Numbered from the stretch's first letter, positions 1 to 5,539 are shown. The stretch: 5,539 bases of DNA from Oscillospiraceae bacterium (GCA_031285945.1 JAITVF010000053.1:1-5539), one strand, 5' to 3'. Notes: generated from the sequence alone by a model not told the origin. A program made the numbers and translations.

Positions 1-229
1 CCCAGACTATGATGTGATCGAGAACGCTGTCCAGATGAGCGGTGGAGTTCCCCACGCAGGCGACCCCTATCACCGCGGTCTTGATAACGTCAAGCTCATC
101 CACCTCGGCAACCGATACCAGAAACTTGTCCCGAAGCTTGGCGCAGAGGCTCTTGACCATCATGCGCTTATCCTTGAGAGATTGTGCCCACGAAAGACTC
201 AGCTTAAGCCTAAGCGTGCCTATCAACAC
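1..229 (-). CDS. ylxP: YlxP-like DUF503 protein, C-terminus cut by window edge
   Basis: Reading the minus strand from a GTG at 229 gives 76 codons without a stop, running off the window. The product begins VLIGTLRLKLSLSWAQSLKD, continues with KRMMVKSL (21-28) and VSVAEVDELD (39-48), and then AVIGVACVGN (52-61). This is the DUF503/YlxP pattern: a first beta strand, the conserved SLKDKR helix start, the SVAE strand and the A-V-I-G-V strand of a small ferredoxin-like fold. Family members are about 90-100 residues, so only the last part is missing. The family's exact role is unsettled; in Bacillus-type genomes the gene usually lies in the nusA-infB-rbfA translation cluster, which suggests a link to ribosomes. 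Here it follows trkH after 68 bases. The GTG start is chosen because AGGAGG lies 8 bases upstream; the adjacent TTG at 226 is the alternative. The family call is confident; shared transcription with trkH is inferred. Confidence 0.9.
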   Translation of the reverse strand, partial: MLIGTLRLKLSLSWAQSLKDKRMMVKSLCAKLRDKFLVSVAEVDELDVIKTAVIGVACVGNSTAHLDSVLDHIIVW

Positions 230-237
230 TTTAAATA

Positions 238-243
238 CCTCCT
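238..243 (-). promoter_or_regulatory. Ribosome binding site of ylxP
   Basis: A perfect AGGAGG on the minus strand lies 8 bases before the GTG at 229 and 11 before the TTG at 226. It decides the start in a gene that has no ATG start, and favours GTG. Confidence 0.85.
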
Positions 244-251
244 GTCGCTAA

Positions 252-297
252 GTAACCGCCGATCTTTTCTTGTTTTGCGTTGTTGCGCGGCGTTTAC
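252..297 (-). other. Imperfect inverted repeat between trkH and ylxP
   Basis: On the minus strand GTAAACGCCG (297-288), starting directly after the trkH stop codon, can pair with CGGCGGTTAC (261-252). Nine of ten positions pair and one is an A-G mismatch; the loop is 26 bases and rich in A. No T run follows the second arm, so it is not a classical intrinsic terminator. It could protect the 3' end of the trkAH message, weaken readthrough into ylxP, or be chance. No promoter was recognised in this gap. Confidence 0.4.
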
Positions 298-1755
298 CTA
301 AACTCTTTTCCAGGTGCGGGGCGCGAAAAGGATCATAATGGGGTAAAACTCGAGCCGGCCAAGAAGCATGCTCATGCTCATGGTAAGCTTGCTGAGCGCC
401 GATAATCCGCCAAGGCCCGCGCCGCCCGGCGCGATTATGCCAAACCCGGCTCCCACGTTGTTTATAGCGGTAGCGGCCACCGAAAAGGTAGACTCCATAT
501 CCAGGTTTTCCAGCGTAAGTACAAAGACGGTGGCAAAAAACAGCAGCGCGCAGACAATTCCATACTGGCAGACCGACTGAGTTATGCTTTTTTCAACCGG
601 CTTGCCGTCGAATTTTACCACCTCTACCGCGCGTGGGCGGACAATCTGGCCTATGGTACGCCTGCACTCCTTGATCATAATGTTGATTCTTGAGACTTTT
701 ATTCCGCCCGCGGTTGAGCCCGCGCAGCCGCCTACAAACATAAGCATAAAGAGGATGTTTTTGCTGAAGGCGTGCCAGTTTCCAAACCCGATAGAGGCGT
801 AGCCGGTTGTGGTCATAAAGGACGCGACCTGAAACACGGCGTAACGAAACGCCTCGCCCGCAGTCTCGTAAACAGAGGACGCCGTCAGGTTAATTGTAAT
901 CAGCACGGTCGAAGTCGCGATTATCCCCAAATAGGTAACCCACTCCTCGTTTCGCAGGGCGCCCGCGAACTTGCGCAGAAGCAAAAGATGATAAATTGTG
1001 AAGTTAACGCCGAAAAGTATCATAAACACGGTGATAACGCCATCGCAAAAGGCGCTGTTATAAAGGGCCATCGTGCCGTTGATGGGCGAAAATCCGCCTG
1101 TTCCCGCTGTGCCCATGGCGATGACGATAGAATCAAGAAAGCTCATGCCGCCAAAAAGGAGAAGGGCGGTTTCGATCAGGGTCATCACAAGGTAGATTAT
1201 ATAGAGTATCTTCGAGCTCTGGCGCATTCTTGGCACCAGCTTGCCGGGAGAGGGCCCCGGAGACTCCGCCTTCATGACGTTGAGCGCCCTTTCTCCCGCC
1301 GCTGTCGGAACTATGGCCATAAGAAAGATAAGTACGCCCATTCCGCCGATCCAGTGGGTAAAGCTGCGCCAAAAGATTATCCCGGCCGAAAGAACCTCCA
1401 CATCGGGCACTATGCTGGCGCCGGTGGTGGTAAAGCCCGAAACCGACTCAAATATGCAGTTGACAAGCCCTTTGATCTCCCCGCTGAAATAAAAGGGGAG
1501 CGCCCCAAAAAAGGAAAGCGCGAGCCAGCTTATCGCCACCACCACAAGCCCTTCCTTTGCATAGAGCTTGTGGTCGTCGAATTTAACGCGCGCGAGGGGA
1601 ATCCCGCCCAGGACAAGAATGCCGATCGTGATGAGAAACGCTCTTATCGCTTCGAAATCCCGATAGATTATAGCAATTATAACGGGCAGCGCAAGAATCG
1701 CCGCCAGCAAGACCATCACCTTGCCAAGGTAGTTGCCGACCAGTTTATAGTTCAT
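298..1755 (-). CDS. trkH: Trk potassium uptake system, membrane subunit TrkH
   Basis: This 485-residue integral membrane protein is the ion-conducting subunit of a Trk system, carrying K+ into the cell; it matches the usual TrkH length of about 480. Hydrophobic segments run through the whole protein (for example about 13-31, 37-55, 69-90, 183-203, 237-260, 272-292, 331-345, 396-415, 455-478). All four pore loops of the TrkH/KtrB/HKT superfamily are visible: TTTGAS (109-114), TAGTGGFS (216-223), TTTGYAS (315-321) and NNVGAGFG (432-439). Each keeps the selectivity-filter glycine, which fits K+ selectivity. GGCAGSTAGGIKV (342-354) is the gating intramembrane loop, and GRLEFYP (466-472) holds the conserved Arg that contacts it in known TrkH structures. 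The ATG start lies 9 bases after the trkA stop, with AAGGA 6 bases upstream, so the two are almost certainly co-transcribed and the proteins partners. No key residue looks missing. Confidence 0.97.
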   Translation of the reverse strand: MNYKLVGNYLGKVMVLLAAILALPVIIAIIYRDFEAIRAFLITIGILVLGGIPLARVKFDDHKLYAKEGLVVVAISWLALSFFGALPFYFSGEIKGLVNCIFESVSGFTTTGASIVPDVEVLSAGIIFWRSFTHWIGGMGVLIFLMAIVPTAAGERALNVMKAESPGPSPGKLVPRMRQSSKILYIIYLVMTLIETALLLFGGMSFLDSIVIAMGTAGTGGFSPINGTMALYNSAFCDGVITVFMILFGVNFTIYHLLLLRKFAGALRNEEWVTYLGIIATSTVLITINLTASSVYETAGEAFRYAVFQVASFMTTTGYASIGFGNWHAFSKNILFMLMFVGGCAGSTAGGIKVSRINIMIKECRRTIGQIVRPRAVEVVKFDGKPVEKSITQSVCQYGIVCALLFFATVFVLTLENLDMESTFSVAATAINNVGAGFGIIAPGGAGLGGLSALSKLTMSMSMLLGRLEFYPIMILFAPRTWKRV

Positions 1756-1761
1756 ATCCTG

Positions 1762-1767
1762 TCCTTA
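1762..1767 (-). promoter_or_regulatory. Ribosome binding site of trkH overlapping the trkA stop
   Basis: The minus strand reads TAAGGA here: the TAA stop of trkA (1767-1765) is part of the AAGGA ribosome binding site of trkH, 6 bases before its ATG. Ribosomes ending trkA therefore release on the trkH initiation site, which fits translational coupling of the two subunits. Confidence 0.75.
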
Positions 1768-3135
1768 CTCTTCGCTGAAGATATCGTTGAGATCTCTAAG
1801 GTGATGGGATCCGCCGGTCACCACTATTACGCTGTCGCCCTTCTGTATGCTGTCCTTGCCGTGGGGGATAATGACCTTGCCCGCCCTCACAAGAACCGCG
1901 ATAAGAAGATTTTTCTTAAGACTGAGCTTTGAGAGGGGCACGTCGAGATGGCGGGTGTTGCCGTTGGCCGCGAACTCAACGGCCTCGGCCTTGCCGTCAA
2001 CAATTTTGTGCAGGGTCTTTATATTGCTTAGGCTTACGGAATTCTGCATGGACCGCACATACTGAACAATCTGGCTCGCGGTGGTCATCTTGGGGTTGAC
2101 CACGGTGTCGATGCCCATACGGTTTATAAGGGATACGTATTTGAATCGCCCTGTTTTGGTTACGATCTTGGGCACCTTTTTGTGGTTGGCCACCATCGAC
2201 ATTATGAGGTTTTCCTCATCAAAACCGGTCAGCGCCACAAAAGCGTCCATATCCTCGAGCCCCTCCGACTCAAGCAGCTCTATCTCGGAGCCGTCTCCGC
2301 ACACTATAGCGGCCCTGGGCAAAAGGTCGCTAAGCTCCTCGCAGCGGGCCTCGTTGATCTCGATAATCTTTATGTCTATGCCCCGGTCGTCGAGCATTTT
2401 AGCGAGGTAATATCCGATCCGCCCGCCCCCCACAATCATGATCGCGCGGATCTTAAAGCCTTCATTTTCGCCGATAGAGCGCAGGAATTTTGAAATATCG
2501 CGCGTTTCGCCGGTAATATGTATGTGGTCGCCGGCATTAAGGACAAAGCTTCCGTCAGGAATGATTACCTCGTCGTCACGATTTACTGCGCAGATAAGAA
2601 CGCGGGTATCTGTCGCGAGATGAAGCTCCGAAAGCTTTTTTCCCGCCAGGAGGCAGTTGTCGCCCAAGCGGAACTCAATGAGCTCCACCCTGCCCTTGGA
2701 AAAGGTTTCGATTCCCGCGGCCGGCGAAAACTTTATGACCCTCGCGATTTCTCTCGCCGCCTCAAGCTCGGGGTTTACCGTCATGGAAAGGCCGAACTGC
2801 TCCTTGAGCATACCCAGCTGAGCCATATACTCCGGGTTTCGGATGCGGGCTATGGTATTTTTTGCGCCAAGGCTTTTGGCCGTCAGGCAGCAGATCATAT
2901 TGGTCTCGTCCGCCGAGGTAGAAGCGATTACAATATCGGCGTTTTGCACTCCCGCCTCCATCTGGACCGAGGAGGAGGCGCCGTTCCCCAGCACACCCAT
3001 GACGTCCAGCGTCTCCATAGTATGGCGAAGATTCTTTTCGTTGCGGTCGATTACCGTAATGTTATGGCCTTCCATCCCCAGCTGATCGGCAAGGGTATAG
3101 CCTACCTTGCCGTCGCCAACGATAATTATATTCAT
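1765..3135 (-). CDS. trkA: Trk potassium uptake system, cytoplasmic NAD-binding regulator TrkA
   Basis: This 456-residue soluble protein is the gating subunit of the Trk channel; E. coli TrkA is of nearly the same length. It has two tandem RCK repeats. Repeat 1 starts at residue 1 with the Rossmann motif GDGKVG (7-12) and the acidic end of strand 2 in VID (28-30), then ARIRNPEY (96-103) and a TrkA_C domain (about 140-220). Repeat 2 has GGGRIG (236-241), IIEIN (257-261), GDGSE (280-284) and a second TrkA_C domain (about 365-450) ending in a GDSVIVVTGG strand (433-442). Both glycine motifs are intact, so both halves should bind nucleotide (NAD(H) or ATP/ADP in the family). There is no membrane segment. 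It is first in the operon and trkH follows 9 bases later. The ATG start is supported by GGGGGA 5 bases upstream and by the Rossmann strand starting at residue 2. TrkA_C domains in some Firmicute relatives bind cyclic di-AMP; whether this one does cannot be read here. Confidence 0.97.
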   Translation of the reverse strand: MNIIIVGDGKVGYTLADQLGMEGHNITVIDRNEKNLRHTMETLDVMGVLGNGASSSVQMEAGVQNADIVIASTSADETNMICCLTAKSLGAKNTIARIRNPEYMAQLGMLKEQFGLSMTVNPELEAAREIARVIKFSPAAGIETFSKGRVELIEFRLGDNCLLAGKKLSELHLATDTRVLICAVNRDDEVIIPDGSFVLNAGDHIHITGETRDISKFLRSIGENEGFKIRAIMIVGGGRIGYYLAKMLDDRGIDIKIIEINEARCEELSDLLPRAAIVCGDGSEIELLESEGLEDMDAFVALTGFDEENLIMSMVANHKKVPKIVTKTGRFKYVSLINRMGIDTVVNPKMTTASQIVQYVRSMQNSVSLSNIKTLHKIVDGKAEAVEFAANGNTRHLDVPLSKLSLKKNLLIAVLVRAGKVIIPHGKDSIQKGDSVIVVTGGSHHLRDLNDIFSEE

Positions 3136-3140
3136 GCCTT

Positions 3141-3146
3141 TCCCCC
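3141..3146 (-). promoter_or_regulatory. Ribosome binding site of trkA
   Basis: GGGGGA followed by AAGGC precedes the trkA ATG, giving a 5-base spacer from GGGGGA. It lies in a very G-rich stretch and could pair with TCCCC in the upstream leader (3197-3193 on the minus strand), which also forms part of the leader hairpin. Confidence 0.65.
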
Positions 3147-3166
3147 AAAGCCCGCACGCCGCCCCG

Positions 3167-3195
3167 CCCGCCGGTTGACAGACTCACCCGGCGGG
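3167..3195 (-). promoter_or_regulatory. GC-rich hairpin in the trkA mRNA leader
   Basis: On the minus strand CCCGCCGG (3195-3188) pairs perfectly with CCGGCGGG (3174-3167), 8 GC pairs around a 13-base loop. It lies in the roughly 90-base leader between the predicted start of transcription (about 3226) and the trkA ribosome binding site. No T run follows, so it is not an intrinsic terminator as it stands. A shifted pairing of CCCCGCC with a downstream GGCGGGG is also possible. Possible roles are mRNA stability or control of translation; both are inferred. Confidence 0.5.
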
Positions 3196-3232
3196 GAGAA
3201 CGGCAGACGTTTATGCTGCTCTCTTTACCTGC

Positions 3233-3261
3233 ATTATAGCAGCAGGCGTTTTTTGTATCAA
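3233..3261 (-). promoter_or_regulatory. Sigma-A type promoter of the trkA-trkH operon
   Basis: The minus strand shows TTGATA (3261-3256; 5 of 6 bases match the TTGACA consensus), a spacer of exactly 17 bases and a perfect TATAAT (3238-3233). TG one base before the -10 box adds an extended -10 element. Transcription should start near 3226, leaving a leader of about 90 bases before trkA. The -35 box lies only 10 bases past the stop codon of the aminopeptidase gene, so the promoter separates two transcription units. This is by far the best promoter seen in the non-coding parts of the window. Confidence 0.85.
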
Positions 3262-3271
3262 GGCCTTTAAG

Positions 3272-4684
3272 TCAGCCTTTAGCGCCCATAAAGGCCGAAA
3301 AACCCCGCCAGGTGCTGTAAACGTCGGTTTTACCCACTATTTCGCATGGCGCGTGCATAGAAAGAACCGGCACTCCAATATCTACCACATCGGGGCCGAG
3401 GTTAGCGATAAATTTGGCTACCGTTCCGCCGCCGCCGCCGTCCACCTTGCCCAGCTCCCCCGTCTGCCAGTGCACGCCCGCGTCCTCAAAGATTCGGCGC
3501 ACTCTGCCCACGAACTCCGCCGAAGCGTCGCTGGAGCCGCTTTTGCCCCTGGAGCCGGTGTATTTGGTCATGACTGTGCCGTAGTTTATATAGCAGGTGT
3601 TTTTCTTTTCGAAGGCGTCGGGAAATGTGGGGTCGAAGGCGGCGTTGACGTCGGCGGAAAGGCATTCGCTCCTTTGGAGCACCCCGCGGCCCTCAAGGCC
3701 CTGAGCGGCAGCCAGATCGCAGATAAAGTACTCCAGGTACCTGCCCTGAAGGCCCGTATTGCCGTCGGAGCCGATTTCTTCCTTATCGGCCAGGATATTT
3801 ACCCAAGTGTACTCAGGGGAAAGATTATCGAGCCCCGCCATGACCGAGGTGTATGCGCAAACCCGGTCGTCGTGGCCATATGCGCCGATCATTGAGCGGT
3901 CAAAGCCCACGTCCCTCGCCTTGGCGGCGGGTACAAGGCAAAGCTCGGCCGAAATGAAATCGGCCTCTGTGACGCCGTATTTTTCGTTGAGAATATTTAA
4001 GATATTGAGCTTTACCTTTTCGCTTGCCCTGTCGTCCCTAAAGGGCAGCGAACCCACCAGAACGTTGAGCTCTTCTCCCTTTATCCCCTCGGGAAGAGTG
4101 CGCTTGTTCTGCTCCTGAGAAAGATGAGGCAGCAGATCGTTGATTACAAACACCGGATCTCCGTCATCCTCGCCAATATTTACGGATACCGATTCGCCGT
4201 CCCTTTTGACGACGACGCCGTGTAACGCGAGGGGCACCGCCACCCACTGGTACTTGCGGATTCCGCCGTAGTAGTGGGTTTTAAGCATCGCGAACTGAGC
4301 TTCCTCGTAAAGGGGGCGCTGCTTTAAATCGATGCGGGGAGAATCCACGTGGCTCGCGACTATCCTTACCCCCTCGGAAAGCGGCTTTAGGCCTATTGCC
4401 GAAAAGATGACAGCCTTGCCCTTAACGGAAAGATATACCTTATCGCCCGCCTTATACCTGGCGCCGGGGTCAAAGGGAACGAATCCGTTTTTCTCAAGAA
4501 GCTTAACGGTCCATTCCACAGCCTCCCGCTCCGTCTTGGCGGCGTCCAGAAAGCGCTTGTAGCCCTCGCAGAAGTCCGTTACCCTTCCCATTTCCTCGTC
4601 CGTATAGCGGATGCCGCTGTTCTCCGGCTTATACGCCAGCCTTTCAGCCAGAAGCTCGCCCGGGGTTTTAGCCTGATTTGCCAT
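3272..4684 (-). CDS. M18 family zinc metallo-aminopeptidase
   Basis: This 470-residue protein is predicted to remove N-terminal amino acids from peptides in the cytoplasm; no signal peptide or membrane segment is seen. It carries the M18 (aminopeptidase I / aspartyl aminopeptidase) signatures: ASHVDSPR with metal ligand His112, GHDDRV with Asp272 as probable bridging ligand, DKEEIGS with the catalytic/ligand pair Glu302-Glu303, SADVNAAFDP with Asp345, and SMHAPCE with His444. KSGSSDASAEF (381-391) and the glycine-rich VDGGGGGT (414-421) are further family landmarks, and the length is typical. Ligand assignment is by analogy to M18 structures. The HDDRVCAYTS version resembles the clostridial subgroup, so the exact substrate preference (acidic, hydrophobic or broad) is open. 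The ATG is preceded by AAAGGA at 9 bases. The gene starts 25 bases after the lytic transglycosylase stop, with no promoter or terminator in between, so it is probably the last gene of the coaE-side operon. Confidence 0.95.
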   Translation of the reverse strand: MANQAKTPGELLAERLAYKPENSGIRYTDEEMGRVTDFCEGYKRFLDAAKTEREAVEWTVKLLEKNGFVPFDPGARYKAGDKVYLSVKGKAVIFSAIGLKPLSEGVRIVASHVDSPRIDLKQRPLYEEAQFAMLKTHYYGGIRKYQWVAVPLALHGVVVKRDGESVSVNIGEDDGDPVFVINDLLPHLSQEQNKRTLPEGIKGEELNVLVGSLPFRDDRASEKVKLNILNILNEKYGVTEADFISAELCLVPAAKARDVGFDRSMIGAYGHDDRVCAYTSVMAGLDNLSPEYTWVNILADKEEIGSDGNTGLQGRYLEYFICDLAAAQGLEGRGVLQRSECLSADVNAAFDPTFPDAFEKKNTCYINYGTVMTKYTGSRGKSGSSDASAEFVGRVRRIFEDAGVHWQTGELGKVDGGGGGTVAKFIANLGPDVVDIGVPVLSMHAPCEIVGKTDVYSTWRGFSAFMGAKG

Positions 4685-4693
4685 TGACCTTCA

Positions 4694-4699
4694 TCCTTT
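4694..4699 (-). promoter_or_regulatory. Ribosome binding site of the M18 aminopeptidase gene
   Basis: AAAGGA lies 9 bases before the ATG at 4684. A second purine block, GAAGG (4692-4688), is only 3 bases from the ATG and too close to be the main site. Confidence 0.6.
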
Positions 4700-4709
4700 C
4701 CCTTGCGTA

Positions 4710-5288
4710 TCATTCACCAAAGTCATAAAGAGACCGGTACCGATCCCTTGTTTGCAAAACCTTATCCACATAGCCGCCCGTAACCGCCGAGGGGATGACG
4801 GAAAGCTCCCTGCCCTCATTTGAATACCGGCTGTCTGAAAGCCACTCGTTTACCCTTCCCCGCCCCGCGTGATAGGCGGCGAGAGCTTCCCGCTCCCCGC
4901 CGAATTCGTCTAGCAGCAGCCTTAAAATCGCGGCTCCGTAGCGTATATTGGTCGCGGGCTCAAAGAGCTCGTCGTAGTGCAGCGTTTCGGTGTCGCCGGT
5001 GCGGTATTTTGCCCACTCAAATGTTTCCTCGGTTATCTGCATGAGCCCCCTCGCCTCCACATAGGAGACCGCGCCCGGGTCGAACCCGCTCTCAGAGCGG
5101 ATTACGGCTAATATAAACGCGGGATCGAGTCCAGTCTCTCCGCTTTCTCGCAGAACGCTCTCACGGTAACGTACGGGGTAAGCCGCCCGCCAGAATTCGC
5201 GGGTTGAATATCGCAGCGCAAAACCCGCAAAAATCATTGTACCCAAAAGCAACGCGGTTATGGCGCGCGACACAAAACGCCCCCTCAC
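4710..5288 (-). CDS. Small membrane-anchored lytic transglycosylase (SLT domain)
   Basis: This 192-residue protein is predicted to cleave peptidoglycan between MurNAc and GlcNAc, leaving a 1,6-anhydro product, outside the membrane. Residues 1-7 are basic (MRGRFVSR) and 8-26 form one hydrophobic segment without a lipobox, so it is a signal anchor. The Slt/GH23 domain fills about 40-190: the catalytic Glu66 lies in IRSESGFDP (63-71), followed by the Slt motifs EARGLMQIT (78-86), EPATNIRYGAAIL (110-122) and ALAAYHAGRGRVNEWL (135-150). The usual AYNAG motif reads AYHAG here, with His140. Size and build match the short lytic transglycosylases found beside coaE in many Clostridia. The start is GTG at 5288, overlapping the coaE stop as GTGA, with GGGGGAGG 7 bases upstream, so translation is probably coupled to coaE. 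The aminopeptidase gene follows 25 bases downstream. Confidence 0.94.
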   Translation of the reverse strand: MRGRFVSRAITALLLGTMIFAGFALRYSTREFWRAAYPVRYRESVLRESGETGLDPAFILAVIRSESGFDPGAVSYVEARGLMQITEETFEWAKYRTGDTETLHYDELFEPATNIRYGAAILRLLLDEFGGEREALAAYHAGRGRVNEWLSDSRYSNEGRELSVIPSAVTGGYVDKVLQTRDRYRSLYDFGE

Positions 5289-5539
5289 GGCCCCGCCTCC
5301 CCCAAAAGCCCTATTTCGTCAAGAATCGCCCGGGTCTGCGCCGCCAGCGCATATTCGCTACCCTCGTTGCGGAGTATATACCGTGAGCGCGAGACGTAAA
5401 AGTCGTCGTCATGCTGCGCGCCCATCCTGAGAAGAGCGTCCTCGCGGGTAAGACCGTCTCTTATCATAATTCTTTTAAGCCTGAGCTCGGCCGAGGCGAT
5501 CACGCTGATAACAAAGCCGCACCTTGAATCGGCTCCGCT
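5285..5539 (-). CDS. coaE: Dephospho-CoA kinase, C-terminal part (N-terminus outside window)
   Basis: The open frame enters from the window edge and gives 84 residues before TGA at 5287-5285. It begins SGADSRCGFVISVIAS, which aligns with the LFESG..D..V..V-V-A region of CoaE, and continues with AELRLKRIMIRDGLTREDAL, the conserved ELR..RI..RDGL-T/S-REEA lid helix that contacts ATP. Then come RMGAQ and SRYILRN, matching the family's R..AQ and ADYVI-N strand near the C-terminus. CoaE phosphorylates dephospho-CoA with ATP in the last step of coenzyme A synthesis, in the cytoplasm. About 110-120 N-terminal residues, including the P-loop, should lie to the right of the window. The frame is open through the GTG at 5503, so that GTG is an internal codon and not a start. 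The next gene overlaps the stop by 4 bases, fitting the coaE-lytic transglycosylase order common in Clostridia. Confidence 0.9.
   Translation of the reverse strand, partial: SGADSRCGFVISVIASAELRLKRIMIRDGLTREDALLRMGAQHDDDFYVSRSRYILRNEGSEYALAAQTRAILDEIGLLGEAGP
5296..5303 (-). promoter_or_regulatory. Ribosome binding site of the lytic transglycosylase gene
   Basis: GGGGGAGG lies inside the 3' end of coaE, 7 bases before the GTG start at 5288. It decides this non-ATG start, which also overlaps the coaE stop codon by 4 bases. Confidence 0.8.

Noticed and set aside
14..301. Plus-strand open frame of 95 codons at the left edge
   Set aside because: It lies opposite the real DUF503 gene and its upstream gap, and shows no family features.
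772..1932. Plus-strand open frame of 386 codons opposite trkH
   Set aside because: It is antisense to an unmistakable trkH and the 3' end of trkA, has an odd composition rich in Lys, Arg, His and Gly with no recognisable domain, and no clear ribosome binding site; it is a codon-bias shadow.
3215..3254. Plus-strand intrinsic terminator ending in TTTTTT (3249-3254)
   Set aside because: Weak stem with a long loop, and no plus-strand gene for it to end; on the minus strand the same bases are the promoter spacer.
2518..3270. Plus-strand open frame of 250 codons opposite trkA
   Set aside because: It is antisense to the well-supported trkA and crosses its promoter region; the product looks like no known family.
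3136..3271. Cyclic di-AMP (ydaO-type) riboswitch in front of trkA
   Set aside because: The leader from the predicted start is only about 90 bases, shorter than that class, and I could not recognise its conserved core.
3353..3895. Plus-strand open frame of 180 codons opposite the aminopeptidase
   Set aside because: Low-complexity Ala/Val/Gly-rich product lying wholly inside the M18 gene; a shadow.
4668..4694. Tiny minus-strand leader frame (ATG at 4694, 8 codons and stop) overlapping the aminopeptidase start
   Set aside because: The ATG overlaps the aminopeptidase ribosome binding site itself and has none of its own; chance is the simplest explanation.
5285..5503. A complete 72-codon gene starting at GTG 5503
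   Set aside because: The frame stays open to the window edge and the 12 extra residues fit CoaE, so this is the 3' end of a longer coaE gene.

Overview
The window reads as a compact stretch of chromosome from a moderately GC-rich Firmicute, most likely of the class Clostridia. The reasons are the order coaE - short lytic transglycosylase, a clostridial-type M18 aminopeptidase, a YlxP/DUF503 gene, strong AGGAGG-like ribosome binding sites and a consensus sigma-A type promoter. The lineage is inferred from gene content only. All six genes lie on the minus strand, so transcription runs from right to left. I see no gene on the plus strand, no RNA gene, mobile element or CRISPR array, and no gene-free stretch over 300 bases.

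Right-hand block (5539 to 3272): the C-terminal part of dephospho-CoA kinase (coaE, cut by the window edge), a small membrane-anchored lytic transglycosylase whose GTG start overlaps the coaE stop by 4 bases, and 25 bases later an M18 metallo-aminopeptidase. The tight spacing suggests one transcript. I see no intrinsic terminator after the aminopeptidase.

Middle (3271 to 3136): a 136-base gap that holds the clearest regulatory signal. It has a near-perfect promoter (TTGATA, 17-base spacer, TATAAT, with a TG extension), a leader of about 90 bases with a GC-rich hairpin, and a GGGGGA ribosome binding site. This drives the next block.

Left-hand block (3135 to 1): trkA (two-repeat RCK regulator) and trkH (potassium channel-like subunit), 9 bases apart, together make a complete Trk potassium uptake system. 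After a 68-base gap with an imperfect inverted repeat comes a GTG-started gene whose first 76 codons are visible and which is a YlxP/DUF503 protein. It has no ATG start and is cut by the window edge, so it is easy to miss.

The genes are ordinary housekeeping functions. I found no convincing new defence, mobile or biosynthetic system. What deserves a second look is the trkAH promoter and structured leader, the unusual position of ylxP, and a His in place of the usual Asn in a lytic transglycosylase motif.
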